The notes beneath the pieces were generated by a model. The model had not been told where the DNA came from. It ran no database searches and worked only from the letters and a program-made list of their open reading frames with translations. Both the position numbers and the translations under genes were made by a program. This document shows positions 10,115 through 18,945 of a stretch of 64,000 nucleotides of DNA, piece after piece; position 1 is the stretch's first letter, and the number at the start of each line of letters is the position of its first letter. The DNA is taken from positions 55,173 through 119,172 of the forward strand of contig JAPOTR010000054.1 in the NCBI GenBank assembly GCA_026709085.1. The letters run 5' to 3'. Origin of the DNA: Cyanobacteria bacterium MAG CAR3_bin_5 (GTDB lineage: Bacteria; Cyanobacteriota; Cyanobacteriia; PCC-6307; Cyanobiaceae).

Positions 10115-10533
10115 ATGTGCTGAGTATTGTGGCTAAACTCTTACTGGACACCCATTTGATTCTCTGGTGGATCGATGGTCACCCCTATCTACCAGAAGCA
10201 GTAGTCAGTCGAGTTTTATCAAAAAATGTAGAGGCGTTTGTCAGTCAGATCTCGCTATTGGAGATGGCTATTAAGGTGAGACTTGACAAGCTGAATCTTC
10301 CTGTTCCACTAGAAGAAATAGATCGAGAAATAGTGCGCAGAGGATTTCATTGGTTGCAACTTCAAAATTCACACCTTCTGGCGTTAGCAGAATTAGAGAT
10401 ATGTAAGAACCATAAAGATCCTTTTGATCAATTATTGATTGCTCAGAGTCGGATGGAATCTATGGAGTTGATTACCAGTGATAAAACATTGGAATTCTAT
10501 GGGGCAAAATTCTATCCACGTTCAAGCCGATGA
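10111..10533 (+). CDS. vapC: PIN-domain ribonuclease toxin, VapC-like
   Basis: PIN-domain endoribonuclease, the toxin of a type II pair with the gene before it. Seen: KLLLDTHLILWW holding the first acidic residue of the PIN site, SQISLLEMAIK with the conserved glutamate, and KDPFDQLLIAQ with the aspartate of the third motif. These match the PIN subgroup of about 130 residues. The longest frame starts at TTG 10111, overlapping the antitoxin stop by 4 bp. GTG at 10117 or 10129 would bring the start closer to the PIN core, and the true start is not decided. Expected target is tRNA or mRNA (family knowledge). Confidence 0.85.
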   Translation: MNVLSIVAKLLLDTHLILWWIDGHPYLPEAVVSRVLSKNVEAFVSQISLLEMAIKVRLDKLNLPVPLEEIDREIVRRGFHWLQLQNSHLLALAELEICKNHKDPFDQLLIAQSRMESMELITSDKTLEFYGAKFYPRSSR

Positions 10534-10745
10534 CGGTGGCCCAGAGGAGAGGTGGAAAGGCTGTAGAAGGCCATGGCTCATCCCCACCTGCAGAACAAGG
10601 ATTGAGGACGTCTGTTTGGGTAAGCCAGTTGTGCCCCAACTTGGGTCAAACTGCTGTCGGATTCTGCAAAGGAAACGCTGAAAAACTCCCTCTATCCCAG
10701 TCCCGGCCTTTTGAAAACCCTTGCTATAACAGGGTAGTTAGAATC

Positions 10746-13415
10746 CTATGGGGACCCACTTTGAGGTTTTCCAGTGTTTCCCAAAGCCTTGCCGATGGCA
10801 TTGGCGATTTCCGTGGGGTCTTTCCGTGTCATGGTGGCCATGACGAATACGGCCTTGCCGCCAGAGGCCCTGGCCCACGCTTCACCAATCAACTGCTTCT
10901 CTCTTGCATCGGAACTGTTGCCCGGCGCTCGGTCCTTGCCTTTATACTCAACTACCATAAGTCGGCCATCTTTCATCAACGCAACAAAATCAGGATAGAA
11001 TTTATCGGTTGAGGTTGGCAATGAGAAAGATTTGGGATGACGGGCAACGTTGCGTGTCCAGTATTTCAGACTAGGGAAACTGTCAATCACCATGGCGCAC
11101 TGTTCTTCCTCACCTCCCGGCGCCCCATCAAAGGCGGGCACATGGTCCGGCCCCAGGAAGTGCTTGTTGAACCTGTAGCTGCCCTTATATTTTGGCACAT
11201 CTGCATAGATTCTATCAAAGAATTTGAATCCATCAGTAAAAGACATCTCCAGCACCGCCTCCGGTCCCAGGAGGTACACCTGATAGGCATTGTTCCGCGC
11301 CCGTTGATGGCAAGCCTTGATCTTTTCACCCAGCACCCTGGCCAGGATGAACTTGCAGGGCATGAGTTGAGATAGAGGGATGTTGCGGTCACGGGTGAGA
11401 TGGGTGACCACGGCGTTGAGCCAGGCCAATAGATCGGTCTGGCTGATGAATGGGTTATGCAGCTTCCGATCCAGCCAACGGATGAGACTTTCTTCTGTCC
11501 AGTCTTCCACATGGACAGGCATGGTGAACTGGTCAACCTTTTTCACTGCTGCCATCCGAAGCCGGTTGCCGTCAAGATCAACTTCAAAAGTGTTACTGGT
11601 CTCAACAATGTCAAATTCCGACGGTTTCAGATGTACCGGGCAATTCTTCAGTGACCAATCATGATATTCCATCAGCACATCAGTGTCGGCAAACACCAAC
11701 TCCCCCTGCACATGGGCCATCAAGCGGGGAACGACAAGGGTTTCACCCCGCTGCTCAGGCGGCACGTTGTGGGCGTGCTCCACTTCCCATCTCACAATCG
11801 CGTTGCGCAAATCACCGTGAAGACGCTTGGGCGCCTGTTGGTAGATCTCCGTTTTTTCACGGGGCTTGAGGAAGCCGCTAATTTGAACGGTGACCTTCTC
11901 GGAAGAGCTTTCCGCAACCGTGATCTTGTCGGGGGCGACGCGGGCAATGCTCCGGGCCTCTTGCGGGGTTACGTCCACCTCAACGGCCACTGTCGGGCAA
12001 GAGCGCCCCGATTGTCCGAATAACCCGCCAGCCACTTGCAACTGTTCGGGCTCGATATTGGCCTCGGCCTCCCTCTCTTCAAATCCCATCTTCACCAGCC
12101 TATCCAGCAAACCCTTGGCGGCTTCGGCAAAATGTCTGGACACCAGCCGCGCATAGGACTTGTTCAGGGCCGCCGCCTTACGGCGCGTGGCGTAGGGCAT
12201 CCGCAACACCCGCCCCAGAAGTTGCTCGGCATCGGTGGAGTTGCGGATATTGGCCACTGAACAGAATACATAGGCGAAGGAGCAATCCCAGCCCTCCTTC
12301 AGCGCCTCAATGGTGATGACGTATTCAACGGGGCAAGCGGGATCAAACAGGTTGATGCCGTCCAGCTCCCGTTGCGGGCCGGTGACCACCGCAATCTTGA
12401 CAGGATCAATGTTTTCGTTGGTGACGAGATGGTCTTTCAGAACATCAACGGTCACTTCTTCATTCTTCTTCTGTGCCTGGAACAACACAATGGGCCGGAT
12501 ATACCCTTCACAGTCCCTTTCTGCCCAGTGCTGCAATTCGGCCCGTTTGGCAATGGCGGAGTTCACCGCCCCTTGCCAGGTTTCCGTTTCAGCCAGCATG
12601 ACGGGCATCTTGATCATGTCCTCATCCTTGAGTTCCTGGGCGCTGACGCTGTAGAGGATGTTGTTGAACGCCTTGGGGGTAGCCGTGAACTCGATCAACG
12701 CCGTGGGGTTGATCCGTCCATACATCTCCCGGCTCAGTCTGGAGCCGGTTTTGTGGGCTTCGTCCATAATCACCAGGGGCCGGTGCAGGTGCATGAGATT
12801 GGCGAAGCTGAAGCGAATACCGCCGGCATCGGTGCGCTCCAACCCCGGCGCATTGGGGGACACACCGGTGAAATGGTTTTCCAGCATCTCGTGATGGGCA
12901 TAGACCTTGCGCCCGTCCGTATTGCTCACCCGCAACGTCTGGATCGTGCCCACCACAACACACAACCTGGAGCCCAGATCATGGGACCTGAGATGGGGAA
13001 AATCGGCAATGTCCAACACCTCCACCCGGCCTGCAAACCCCTCGTCCAGCGCCTGCCGATAGGGATGGCGCCGATTTTTCAACGCCTCGGCGGTCTGGGT
13101 GCGAATGGTGTTGGTGGGGGTCAGCCACAGCACCAGGGGAAAATCCTTGTCCACCCAGGCATCCCTGGCCACCTTGACGGCGTGGGCCGCCAGAATCGTC
13201 TTGCCGCCGCCGGTGGGCAGACGCAGACACACGTAGGGCGCGTGGGGCAACGCCGGAATCGGCCGGTAGCCCGTGCGGTACCCACCCAGACGACGGGCCA
13301 ACTCCGGCTCCCGGGTGACGGTTTCATAGGCCGCCTGTGGCCCGGTGATGCGCGCCTCTTCCAGGAATCTGCGCAAGGTGGCCAGGGATGCCTGCTGATA
13401 GTGTTTCAGGTTCAT
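10746..13415 (-). CDS. res: Type III restriction endonuclease subunit Res
   Basis: An 889-residue DNA translocase/nuclease. PTGGGKT (residues 67-73) is the Walker A motif, MDEAH (217-221) motif II, and EFTATP motif III follows. QLLGRVLRMP is helicase motif VI. Near the C-terminus, FYPDFVALMKDG followed by VVEYKG is the PD-(D/E)xK nuclease site. The start ATG overlaps the stop of the methylase gene by 4 bp (13412-13415), the usual mod-res order. Acts with Mod to cut unmodified DNA carrying two inverted sites. No disruption is visible, so the enzyme may be active. Confidence 0.93.
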   Translation of the reverse strand: MNLKHYQQASLATLRRFLEEARITGPQAAYETVTREPELARRLGGYRTGYRPIPALPHAPYVCLRLPTGGGKTILAAHAVKVARDAWVDKDFPLVLWLTPTNTIRTQTAEALKNRRHPYRQALDEGFAGRVEVLDIADFPHLRSHDLGSRLCVVVGTIQTLRVSNTDGRKVYAHHEMLENHFTGVSPNAPGLERTDAGGIRFSFANLMHLHRPLVIMDEAHKTGSRLSREMYGRINPTALIEFTATPKAFNNILYSVSAQELKDEDMIKMPVMLAETETWQGAVNSAIAKRAELQHWAERDCEGYIRPIVLFQAQKKNEEVTVDVLKDHLVTNENIDPVKIAVVTGPQRELDGINLFDPACPVEYVITIEALKEGWDCSFAYVFCSVANIRNSTDAEQLLGRVLRMPYATRRKAAALNKSYARLVSRHFAEAAKGLLDRLVKMGFEEREAEANIEPEQLQVAGGLFGQSGRSCPTVAVEVDVTPQEARSIARVAPDKITVAESSSEKVTVQISGFLKPREKTEIYQQAPKRLHGDLRNAIVRWEVEHAHNVPPEQRGETLVVPRLMAHVQGELVFADTDVLMEYHDWSLKNCPVHLKPSEFDIVETSNTFEVDLDGNRLRMAAVKKVDQFTMPVHVEDWTEESLIRWLDRKLHNPFISQTDLLAWLNAVVTHLTRDRNIPLSQLMPCKFILARVLGEKIKACHQRARNNAYQVYLLGPEAVLEMSFTDGFKFFDRIYADVPKYKGSYRFNKHFLGPDHVPAFDGAPGGEEEQCAMVIDSFPSLKYWTRNVARHPKSFSLPTSTDKFYPDFVALMKDGRLMVVEYKGKDRAPGNSSDAREKQLIGEAWARASGGKAVFVMATMTRKDPTEIANAIGKALGNTGKPQSGSP

Positions 13416-14977
13416 GGATTCACCTTCACCTCATAGGGGGTTTGCTTGAACACAACGGCTTCCGCCGTCAAGGCCGCCTGGCTGAGGGTGGTGCGCTCAC
13501 CGTAAACGGTCAGCGGCCCCATGAACTCCCCCTGGGCGCGGCGGATTGTGGCAAGGCTCGTGCGGGTAAGCACGTTGCCGCCATTGGCGGATCTTTCCCT
13601 CAGAATGCCGTTGTAGAGCAAAGCGTAACCGTGGCCCTCATGGACCCCCAGAAAAGGGGTGACCCTGGCGGGTTGGGTCCAGGGCAAGCCCGTTTCCGCA
13701 AACCAGAGATGGGCCGCCAGCACCGGGAAGCGAATATCCGGCAGGATGGCGCCGTTGCCCATGAACACAGGGGGACCGAGGCGGTAAAAGCGGAATCCGC
13801 CGCCGCCGCGCCAGTTCTGCGCCTTGGAAATGCCCCCCTGCTCACCGTCAATCACCTTCTGCAACCGGGGCACACAATGGGTGACGGCATGATCCCCCAA
13901 TTCAATGCCGATATAACGCCGTCCCATCTTCTGCGCCACAGCAGCGGTGGTGCCGGAGCCGAGGAAGCTGTCGAGAACAAGATCACCGGGGTTGGTGGCA
14001 AGAGTTAGAATCCTTAATAACAGAGTTTCTGGTTTCGGAGTGGCAAATATCTCGTCAGAATTAAACTTTACAACTTCACGCTTGGCATCTTGATTATCTC
14101 CTACTTCATTTCGAGGCCAAACAGTCATACAAACAATTCCTTCTTGAACCTCTGATAGGAATCTTTTCTGCCGTGGGACATTGCTTCCTTTCTGTCCAAA
14201 CCAAATTCGATTATCAGCACACAATTCTTTGAATCTTGTTTCTGTTGTTCCCCAGCATCTTCCCTTTGATGGCCATAGTCTCCTTCCAGATGGAGTAACG
14301 ATCTCATAAACATTATTACTTTCACCAGTCTTTGCATACTGTGCGCCGCGTTGGCCTCCCGTAAGGCTAATGGTAAAATCACTTGAAGTCCAATCACCTC
14401 TTGGATCATTGTCTGGATTTAAATATCTGGAGTCAGATACTTCTGTTCTTGGCAGAAGATGTGGTCTCCAAATTTCTTTGTTTTTTGCAAAAATCAGAAT
14501 ATGATCATGGCTATCGGATAGCCAAATCGAATTTGCCTGCGGGGATGATTTTTTCTGCCATACCACATTTGCCACAAAGCTACTCCGTCCAAATAATTCA
14601 TCCATAACAACTTTAAGATAGTGAGCTTCATTGTCATCGATGGACACCCATATAGAACCATCCTTAGCGAGTAGTTCACGCAAAAGCTCAAGGCGTGGCC
14701 ATATCATCGCCAACCACTTGCTGTGTTCAAGATTATCGTCATAATGCTCAAAGGCCGAGCGTGTGTTATACGGCGGATCAATATAAATGCACTTCACTTG
14801 CCCTGCATAATAAGGCAGCAATGCTTTCAACGCCTCAAGGTTATCTCCCTGAATCAGCATATTTCCCGCATCCCGGTTACCGTGGCTCAGTTCCGGCGCC
14901 TCCTCCAGCAGGCGGGTTGGCGTCTTTGCAGCGGCGCGAACGTCCTCGTCTCGGGTTAGCCAGTGGAGTGTGGGCAT
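13412..14977 (-). CDS. mod: Type III adenine DNA methyltransferase Mod
   Basis: Beta-class N6-adenine methyltransferase of 521 residues. IDPPYN (residues 66-71) is catalytic motif IV, and DSFLGSGTTA (336-345) is the SAM-binding motif I, placed after motif IV as expected for the beta class. Between them lies the variable target-recognition region (about 140-300). This stretch (about 14.1-14.6 kb) is clearly AT-richer than the flanks, consistent with exchange of specificity domains. The final ~120 residues are GC-rich again. It is first in a mod-res operon. The recognition sequence cannot be predicted from the protein. Confidence 0.93.
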   Translation of the reverse strand: MPTLHWLTRDEDVRAAAKTPTRLLEEAPELSHGNRDAGNMLIQGDNLEALKALLPYYAGQVKCIYIDPPYNTRSAFEHYDDNLEHSKWLAMIWPRLELLRELLAKDGSIWVSIDDNEAHYLKVVMDELFGRSSFVANVVWQKKSSPQANSIWLSDSHDHILIFAKNKEIWRPHLLPRTEVSDSRYLNPDNDPRGDWTSSDFTISLTGGQRGAQYAKTGESNNVYEIVTPSGRRLWPSKGRCWGTTETRFKELCADNRIWFGQKGSNVPRQKRFLSEVQEGIVCMTVWPRNEVGDNQDAKREVVKFNSDEIFATPKPETLLLRILTLATNPGDLVLDSFLGSGTTAAVAQKMGRRYIGIELGDHAVTHCVPRLQKVIDGEQGGISKAQNWRGGGGFRFYRLGPPVFMGNGAILPDIRFPVLAAHLWFAETGLPWTQPARVTPFLGVHEGHGYALLYNGILRERSANGGNVLTRTSLATIRRAQGEFMGPLTVYGERTTLSQAALTAEAVVFKQTPYEVKVNP

Positions 14978-15746
14978 TGGCGCGGGGTTCTTGTTCCTGG
15001 GGGTGTGGTGTGTGGGCTGGGGGTGGTTGCCGAGTTGGGCATGGGGTCACCACTTCTCAGCTTACCCGCCCGCCGCCTTCCTGAACAGGGACTCATTCAG
15101 CTTCCCATGGCCTGTTCTTGCGCGGGTCGCTTCCCAGGCGTTGGTCCTGGGGGAGTGGCAGCGGGGGCGGCTGGCGTGGGGCTGATAATCTGGAGACTGG
15201 GCCAGGGCTTGGGGTGCTGGGTCTTTGCTGGCGCTGATCAAAACCTGGTCAAAAAGTCATGCCATGCCAGAGAGGGCGGCAAGGCTTGGTTGATGGGGGT
15301 TTATCGCCGGTCCAGCCCGCCCATGGAGCGCCCCGCAATCAAAAGCCGGTCAAAATTTTTCCCCTCATGTCCAGGCGGTGCAGTGCTGGGGCGGGATGGT
15401 GGCAGGGATGAGGGCATCGTGGCGGGTGGCGTTATGGCAAGACAGGGGCGGGTGGTGGAATCCACCCCCTGCACACAGCACCCTGGCAGAAGGGACGCTA
15501 TGCTACGCCTATTCACCTGCTGCCGTTGGCCTTGGAAGTCTGCGTCAATGACCGCGCCTGCTGGCGCAATGTGCCGCTCCCGTTCTGGCGCTACGAGATG
15601 GGGGGCTCTTGGGTGCTGGAGAAACGCTCCTGTTGGGATTGGGGGGCGCTAGGACGAGTGCCGTGGGTTGAGCAAGCTCCTTGCTTGGCGGAGATGGGGT
15701 GTGGGGTTGCGGGGATTTTAGTTGCGCAGGCAGGAGAGAAAGGCAA
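14978..15746. other. Gene-poor stretch with a restriction-enzyme remnant
   Basis: About 770 bases between the start of mod and the next gene. I see no intact gene. It is G-rich and low in complexity, and the only coding signal is the short remnant at 15520-15661 described separately. The divergent promoters of mod (minus) and the downstream gene (plus) must lie here, but no clear box is recognisable. Confidence 0.6.
15520..15661 (+). pseudogene. Remnant of a type IIG/ISP restriction-methylase C-terminus
   Basis: One frame encodes a stretch with VNDRACWRNVPLPFW followed by RYEMGGSWVLEKR. It resembles the C-terminal 'LNDxxYWRNIPxxVWxYxxGGYQVIKKWLSYRE' end found in large Eco57I/ISP-class restriction-methylases. 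Nothing upstream in the frame continues the family, so only the last ~45 codons remain. The C-terminus of the intact type IIG enzyme at 30-34 kb is different, so this is the trace of another, lost enzyme. Based on recall of the family pattern, without an alignment. Confidence 0.55.
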
Positions 15747-16820
15747 ATGAGTCAGCTTGTAAGGGATCCGATCTGGGGGACTCCTGCTGATTGTCTATTT
15801 TCCGAGGATGAGGCACAACGGAGAAGAGTGCGTCTATATGATTCGCCTCGTTGTGGTGGGCGGTATTCCATTGATAATTTCATAACTGAAACTGGAATAA
15901 AGAATTTAGATGATCGCGAGAAGGTAAGACTAACATCATGGCTCATTGAACAAAGGCGAAATGGGATTGAATGTCCAATCATTACCTCTGATATAATTGA
16001 AGATATGAAGCAAAGAAGTCACATGTCTGTACCTGATCGTGCTGATATGATTCTCAAGTATTTACAATCAGAAACGCAGGAACTAGGTAGACATATTAAC
16101 TGTTCTCGTAGTCCTTGGATTGAACAATGTGTCTATGACAATGAGTCTTTTAATGAAATTTCTTTCACAGGGGAATACAAAGCATATTACAAGTTACTTG
16201 CTTATTCCGAATCTTCTGTTTTTGATGAACTTAAGTTTCTATTAAAATATCTAGAAAGACAGGATTGGATACAACGTAAGACTAATCAATCAAATGATCA
16301 AATATCTTACCTATTGACCGTTGAAGGCTACGCCAGATTAGCAGAGATTCAAGAAACCAAAATAGAATCTAAGCAAGGATTTGTGGCAATGTGGTTTGAT
16401 CCCTCTATGGAGCCAGCACGTGAGAATATATGTTCAGCAATTGCTGATGCTGGATATGAATCACGCATCATTGATCAAAAACATCACATCAACAAAATTG
16501 ATGATGAGATCATTGCAGAGATACGGAGATCAAGATTCGTCATAGTAGATCTAACACATGGAGAGGATGGAGCTCGAGGTAGTGTCTATTATGAAGCAGG
16601 ATTTGCCTATGGCCTTAGTATTCCCGTGATTTATACATCTTGCAAGAATCACAAAAAAGAAGGAAAAGAAATAGAGCAAAAGGTACATTTTGATGTGGAC
16701 CACTATAATCGTATTATTTGGGACAACCCTGAAGATCTGCGTAATAAGCTGGCACAGCGAATCTCCGCTGTTATTGGCGACGGGCCAGGCAAGTCAGTCA
16801 ATCAATCAGTGAAACCCTGA
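15747..16820 (+). CDS. Protein with nucleoside deoxyribosyltransferase/TIR-like C-terminal domain
   Basis: A 357-residue protein. The first ~220 residues form a helical region with no motif I can name. The C-terminal ~130 residues start GFVAMWFDPSMEPARENI and continue through VIVDLTHGEDGARGSVYYEAGFAYGLSIPVIY to HFDVDHYNRIIW. This layout (D..x..GSVYYEAGFA, a Rossmann-like fold with a conserved glutamate) is that of nucleoside 2-deoxyribosyltransferase-like domains, a sister group of TIR domains used as nucleotide-consuming effectors. The gene is AT-rich compared with its flanks and lies next to a type III R-M system, which suggests a defence role (inference). ATG 15747 is chosen because the sequence before it is non-coding in character. 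Confidence 0.65.
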   Translation: MSQLVRDPIWGTPADCLFSEDEAQRRRVRLYDSPRCGGRYSIDNFITETGIKNLDDREKVRLTSWLIEQRRNGIECPIITSDIIEDMKQRSHMSVPDRADMILKYLQSETQELGRHINCSRSPWIEQCVYDNESFNEISFTGEYKAYYKLLAYSESSVFDELKFLLKYLERQDWIQRKTNQSNDQISYLLTVEGYARLAEIQETKIESKQGFVAMWFDPSMEPARENICSAIADAGYESRIIDQKHHINKIDDEIIAEIRRSRFVIVDLTHGEDGARGSVYYEAGFAYGLSIPVIYTSCKNHKKEGKEIEQKVHFDVDHYNRIIWDNPEDLRNKLAQRISAVIGDGPGKSVNQSVKP

Positions 16821-16860
16821 AAACCCTCAAAGCGAGGCTACGGCAACGACAAATGCCCCC

Positions 16861-17028
16861 ATGGCCGAATCCCGAAACCTGGAACGGAAATCCTCCTGGC
16901 GGGACGAGTACCTGAAATGGATTTGCAGTTTCGCCAACGCCCACGGCGGTGTGTTGGTGATCGGCAAGAGCGGCCGTGGCGAGCTAATTACGCGAGCACT
17001 AGTGACTCAACATCTCCTCACTGATTAA
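16861..17028 (+). pseudogene. AlbA_2-type regulator, N-terminal fragment
   Basis: Fifty-five codons beginning MAESRNLERKSSW and containing YLKWICSFANAHGGVLVIGK, the start of AlbA_2 (Schlafen-like) proteins annotated as ATP-binding or RecG-related regulators. Similarity stops after GRGEL and the frame ends at TAA 17026-17028. The rest of the family is found 1.2 kb downstream at 18226-18901 on the same strand. The two pieces are therefore one broken gene with its middle lost or replaced by the ankyrin cassette. Confidence 0.8.
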
Positions 17029-17104
17029 GGCATCTCTGAACAAGTCATGGGTGTGTACGGCCCGGTGGCCCCGTTACCGCCTGGTCCGGTGGGAGGGCAT
17101 GCCC

Positions 17105-17938
17105 TCAACGGTAGCGGCCTTCGTTCAGCCGCCAATAAACATCCGTGCCCCCTAGACCTGAGGAGTTTATGACGTCCACAATTTCCACAGGGGTAACTCC
17201 ATTGTTATCCCTTGCGCCGGGGTCAGCCCCGGCATCCAGCAGCACCGTCACCACTGCCGGGGTCTTGCTGTTCGCCGCCGCCGTGTGCAGCAGGGTAAAT
17301 CCATTTTCAAGCCGTGCCTCCAGGTCAGCCCCGGCATCCAGTAGCGCCTGCACCACCTCTGGGGAATCCCCAAACGCCGCCGCCGTGTGCAGGGGGGTCC
17401 ATCCATTCTTACTCCTTGCCTCCAGGTCAGCCCCGGCAGCCAGCAGCACCTTCACCACCTCTGGGGTCTTGCTGTTCGCCGCCGCCCACCAGTGCAGGGG
17501 GGTCCGTCCACCCTTGTCCCTTGCGCTCGGGTCTGCCCCGGCATCCAGCAGCACCTTCACCACCTCTGGGGAATCCCCAAACGCCGCCGCCCCGTGCAGG
17601 GGGGTCCATCCATCCTTGTTCCTTGCGCTGGGGTCTGCCCCGGCATCCAGCAGCGCCTGCACCACCTCTGGGGAATCCCCAAACACCGCCGCCCCGTGCA
17701 GGGGGGTCAAGCCATCCCCATCCCGTGCCTTGGGGTCAGCGCCTTGGGAGATGCAGCGGCCAACATCCGCTGCCTGTGCTTTCTCGAAGAACTCCTCGGT
17801 ATTCCAGGCCGCACAATCCGGGCGGGCAAGAGTGGCGCCCGCTGCCAGCAGCAGGGAAGAAGTCAACAGCGCCAGGATGACGCCGCTCCGGTGACGGCCG
17901 TTGCTGTTGGGGTGGGGAAGGGCTTTGCGTAACTGCAT
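17105..17938 (-). CDS. Secreted ankyrin-repeat protein
   Basis: A 277-residue protein. A basic N-terminus and a hydrophobic stretch (VILALLTSSLLLAAG) ending near ATLA make a signal peptide, so export is expected. Six tandem ankyrin repeats follow, with the motif DGxTPLHxAAxxGDSPEVVxxLLDAGADPxARN recurring about every 34-37 residues. Repeats alternate between 'FGDSPEVV' and 'NSKTPEVV' versions, a sign of recent unit duplication. Ankyrin proteins bind other proteins; in sponge symbionts they are thought to dampen phagocytosis by host cells. Whether this one does so is inference. It sits between two halves of an AlbA_2 gene and is preceded by a small membrane coiled-coil gene on the same strand. 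Confidence 0.93.
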   Translation of the reverse strand: MQLRKALPHPNSNGRHRSGVILALLTSSLLLAAGATLARPDCAAWNTEEFFEKAQAADVGRCISQGADPKARDGDGLTPLHGAAVFGDSPEVVQALLDAGADPSARNKDGWTPLHGAAAFGDSPEVVKVLLDAGADPSARDKGGRTPLHWWAAANSKTPEVVKVLLAAGADLEARSKNGWTPLHTAAAFGDSPEVVQALLDAGADLEARLENGFTLLHTAAANSKTPAVVTVLLDAGADPGARDNNGVTPVEIVDVINSSGLGGTDVYWRLNEGRYR

Positions 17939-17952
17939 GATTCAAGGGGAAC

Positions 17953-18177
17953 TCACCGCTCCGGGGTGACGGGTTGGTTGGCCCGTAACAACTCCATGAG
18001 CTTCCACGGCAGGGCATCCACCTTTTCCCGGAGCTCCTTCTGGTCTTCCCGCAATTCGTCAATCCGTCTATTGAGCCTGGCCTCACCGGCCTTCTGCTCA
18101 TACCAGATAAGGCCCAAGAAGGCCGTGACAAAGCCCGATGGGAGCCATTCGGTGAGGCCGGGGGGAAGCGCTGGCAT
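17953..18177 (-). CDS. Small membrane-anchored coiled-coil protein
   Basis: A 74-residue protein (an in-frame ATG at 18219 would add 14 residues). One hydrophobic segment, GFVTAFLGLIWY, is followed by a charged heptad-like helix (RLNRRIDELREDQKELREKVDALPWKL). It lies 14 bp upstream of the ankyrin gene in the same direction, so the two are probably cotranscribed. I do not recognise the family. The design (single span plus coiled coil) resembles the protein at 57225-57677. Confidence 0.65.
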   Translation of the reverse strand: MPALPPGLTEWLPSGFVTAFLGLIWYEQKAGEARLNRRIDELREDQKELREKVDALPWKLMELLRANQPVTPER

Positions 18178-18225
18178 GAATCCCGTGACGGGGTACAGGG
18201 TCAGGCTAGCCCTCCCCACAGTGCA

Positions 18226-18901
18226 ATGTTCATAAACTCAACGGAAACCGATCTCGCCTATCAGGACGTCATTGAAGGCAACCTGTTGACCCAGGTGGAC
18301 CGCACCGTGGATCTGCTCTGCACCAAGTATGCAAGGGCGGCCCTCTCCTACGAGGGCATCTACCGGCGCGAAACCCCGCCCGCACCCGCTGAGGCCCTGC
18401 GGGAAGCGGTGTTGAATGCAGTCGCCCACCGGAACTACGCCCATTCCGCACCGGTTCGGATTCGGGTACACGACCACCGCATTGCCCTGTGGAGTCCAGG
18501 CTCCCTTCCTCTGGACTGGACGCTGGACAAGCTGATGGGCGCCCACGCTTCAGCGCCCCACAACCCCGTCCGTCGTCAATGCCCTCTTCTGTGCGGGCAT
18601 GGGGGAGCCGCAATGGATGCTGGAACCCGGTGGGCTACTGATAGATCGAGTTCTCCGTCAACTGACCAACGGGCCGATGTCGAAGGCGGACCTTTCCAGA
18701 GGCTTGGGACAGAAAACGGTATCAGGGCAACTGAGCAGGGTGATTCGTCTTCTCGTTGCTGATGGAAGCGTCGGATACACGATCCCGGAAAAGCCCCGCA
18801 GTCGGCTACAAAGGCGCCGCCTGACGGATCAGGGCCGAAGGGCCATCCGTCATCGGAAGTGGACGGCCACCACATCGGCGCCTTGCGGGACGCTGCCCTG
18901 A
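18226..18901 (+). pseudogene. AlbA_2-type regulator, C-terminal part with frameshift
   Basis: The first frame (18226 to about 18560) encodes DVIEGNLLTQVDRTVDLL and EALREAVLNAVAHRNY, the GHKL-like ATP-binding region of AlbA_2/RecG-related regulators, ending GSLPLDWTLDKLMGAHASAPHNP. The expected continuation (NALFCAGMGEPQW...) is in another frame, so one frameshift lies near 18560. The second frame ends with a winged helix (LTNGPMSKADLSRGLG ... LVADGSVGYTIPEKP, RLTDQGR). The N-terminal piece is at 16861-17028. At least two lesions make this gene non-functional. Confidence 0.8.
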
Positions 18902-18945
18902 GCCTGGGGTGAGGGGCTGGCCTCCCCGGACAGCCGTGGGTCCGG

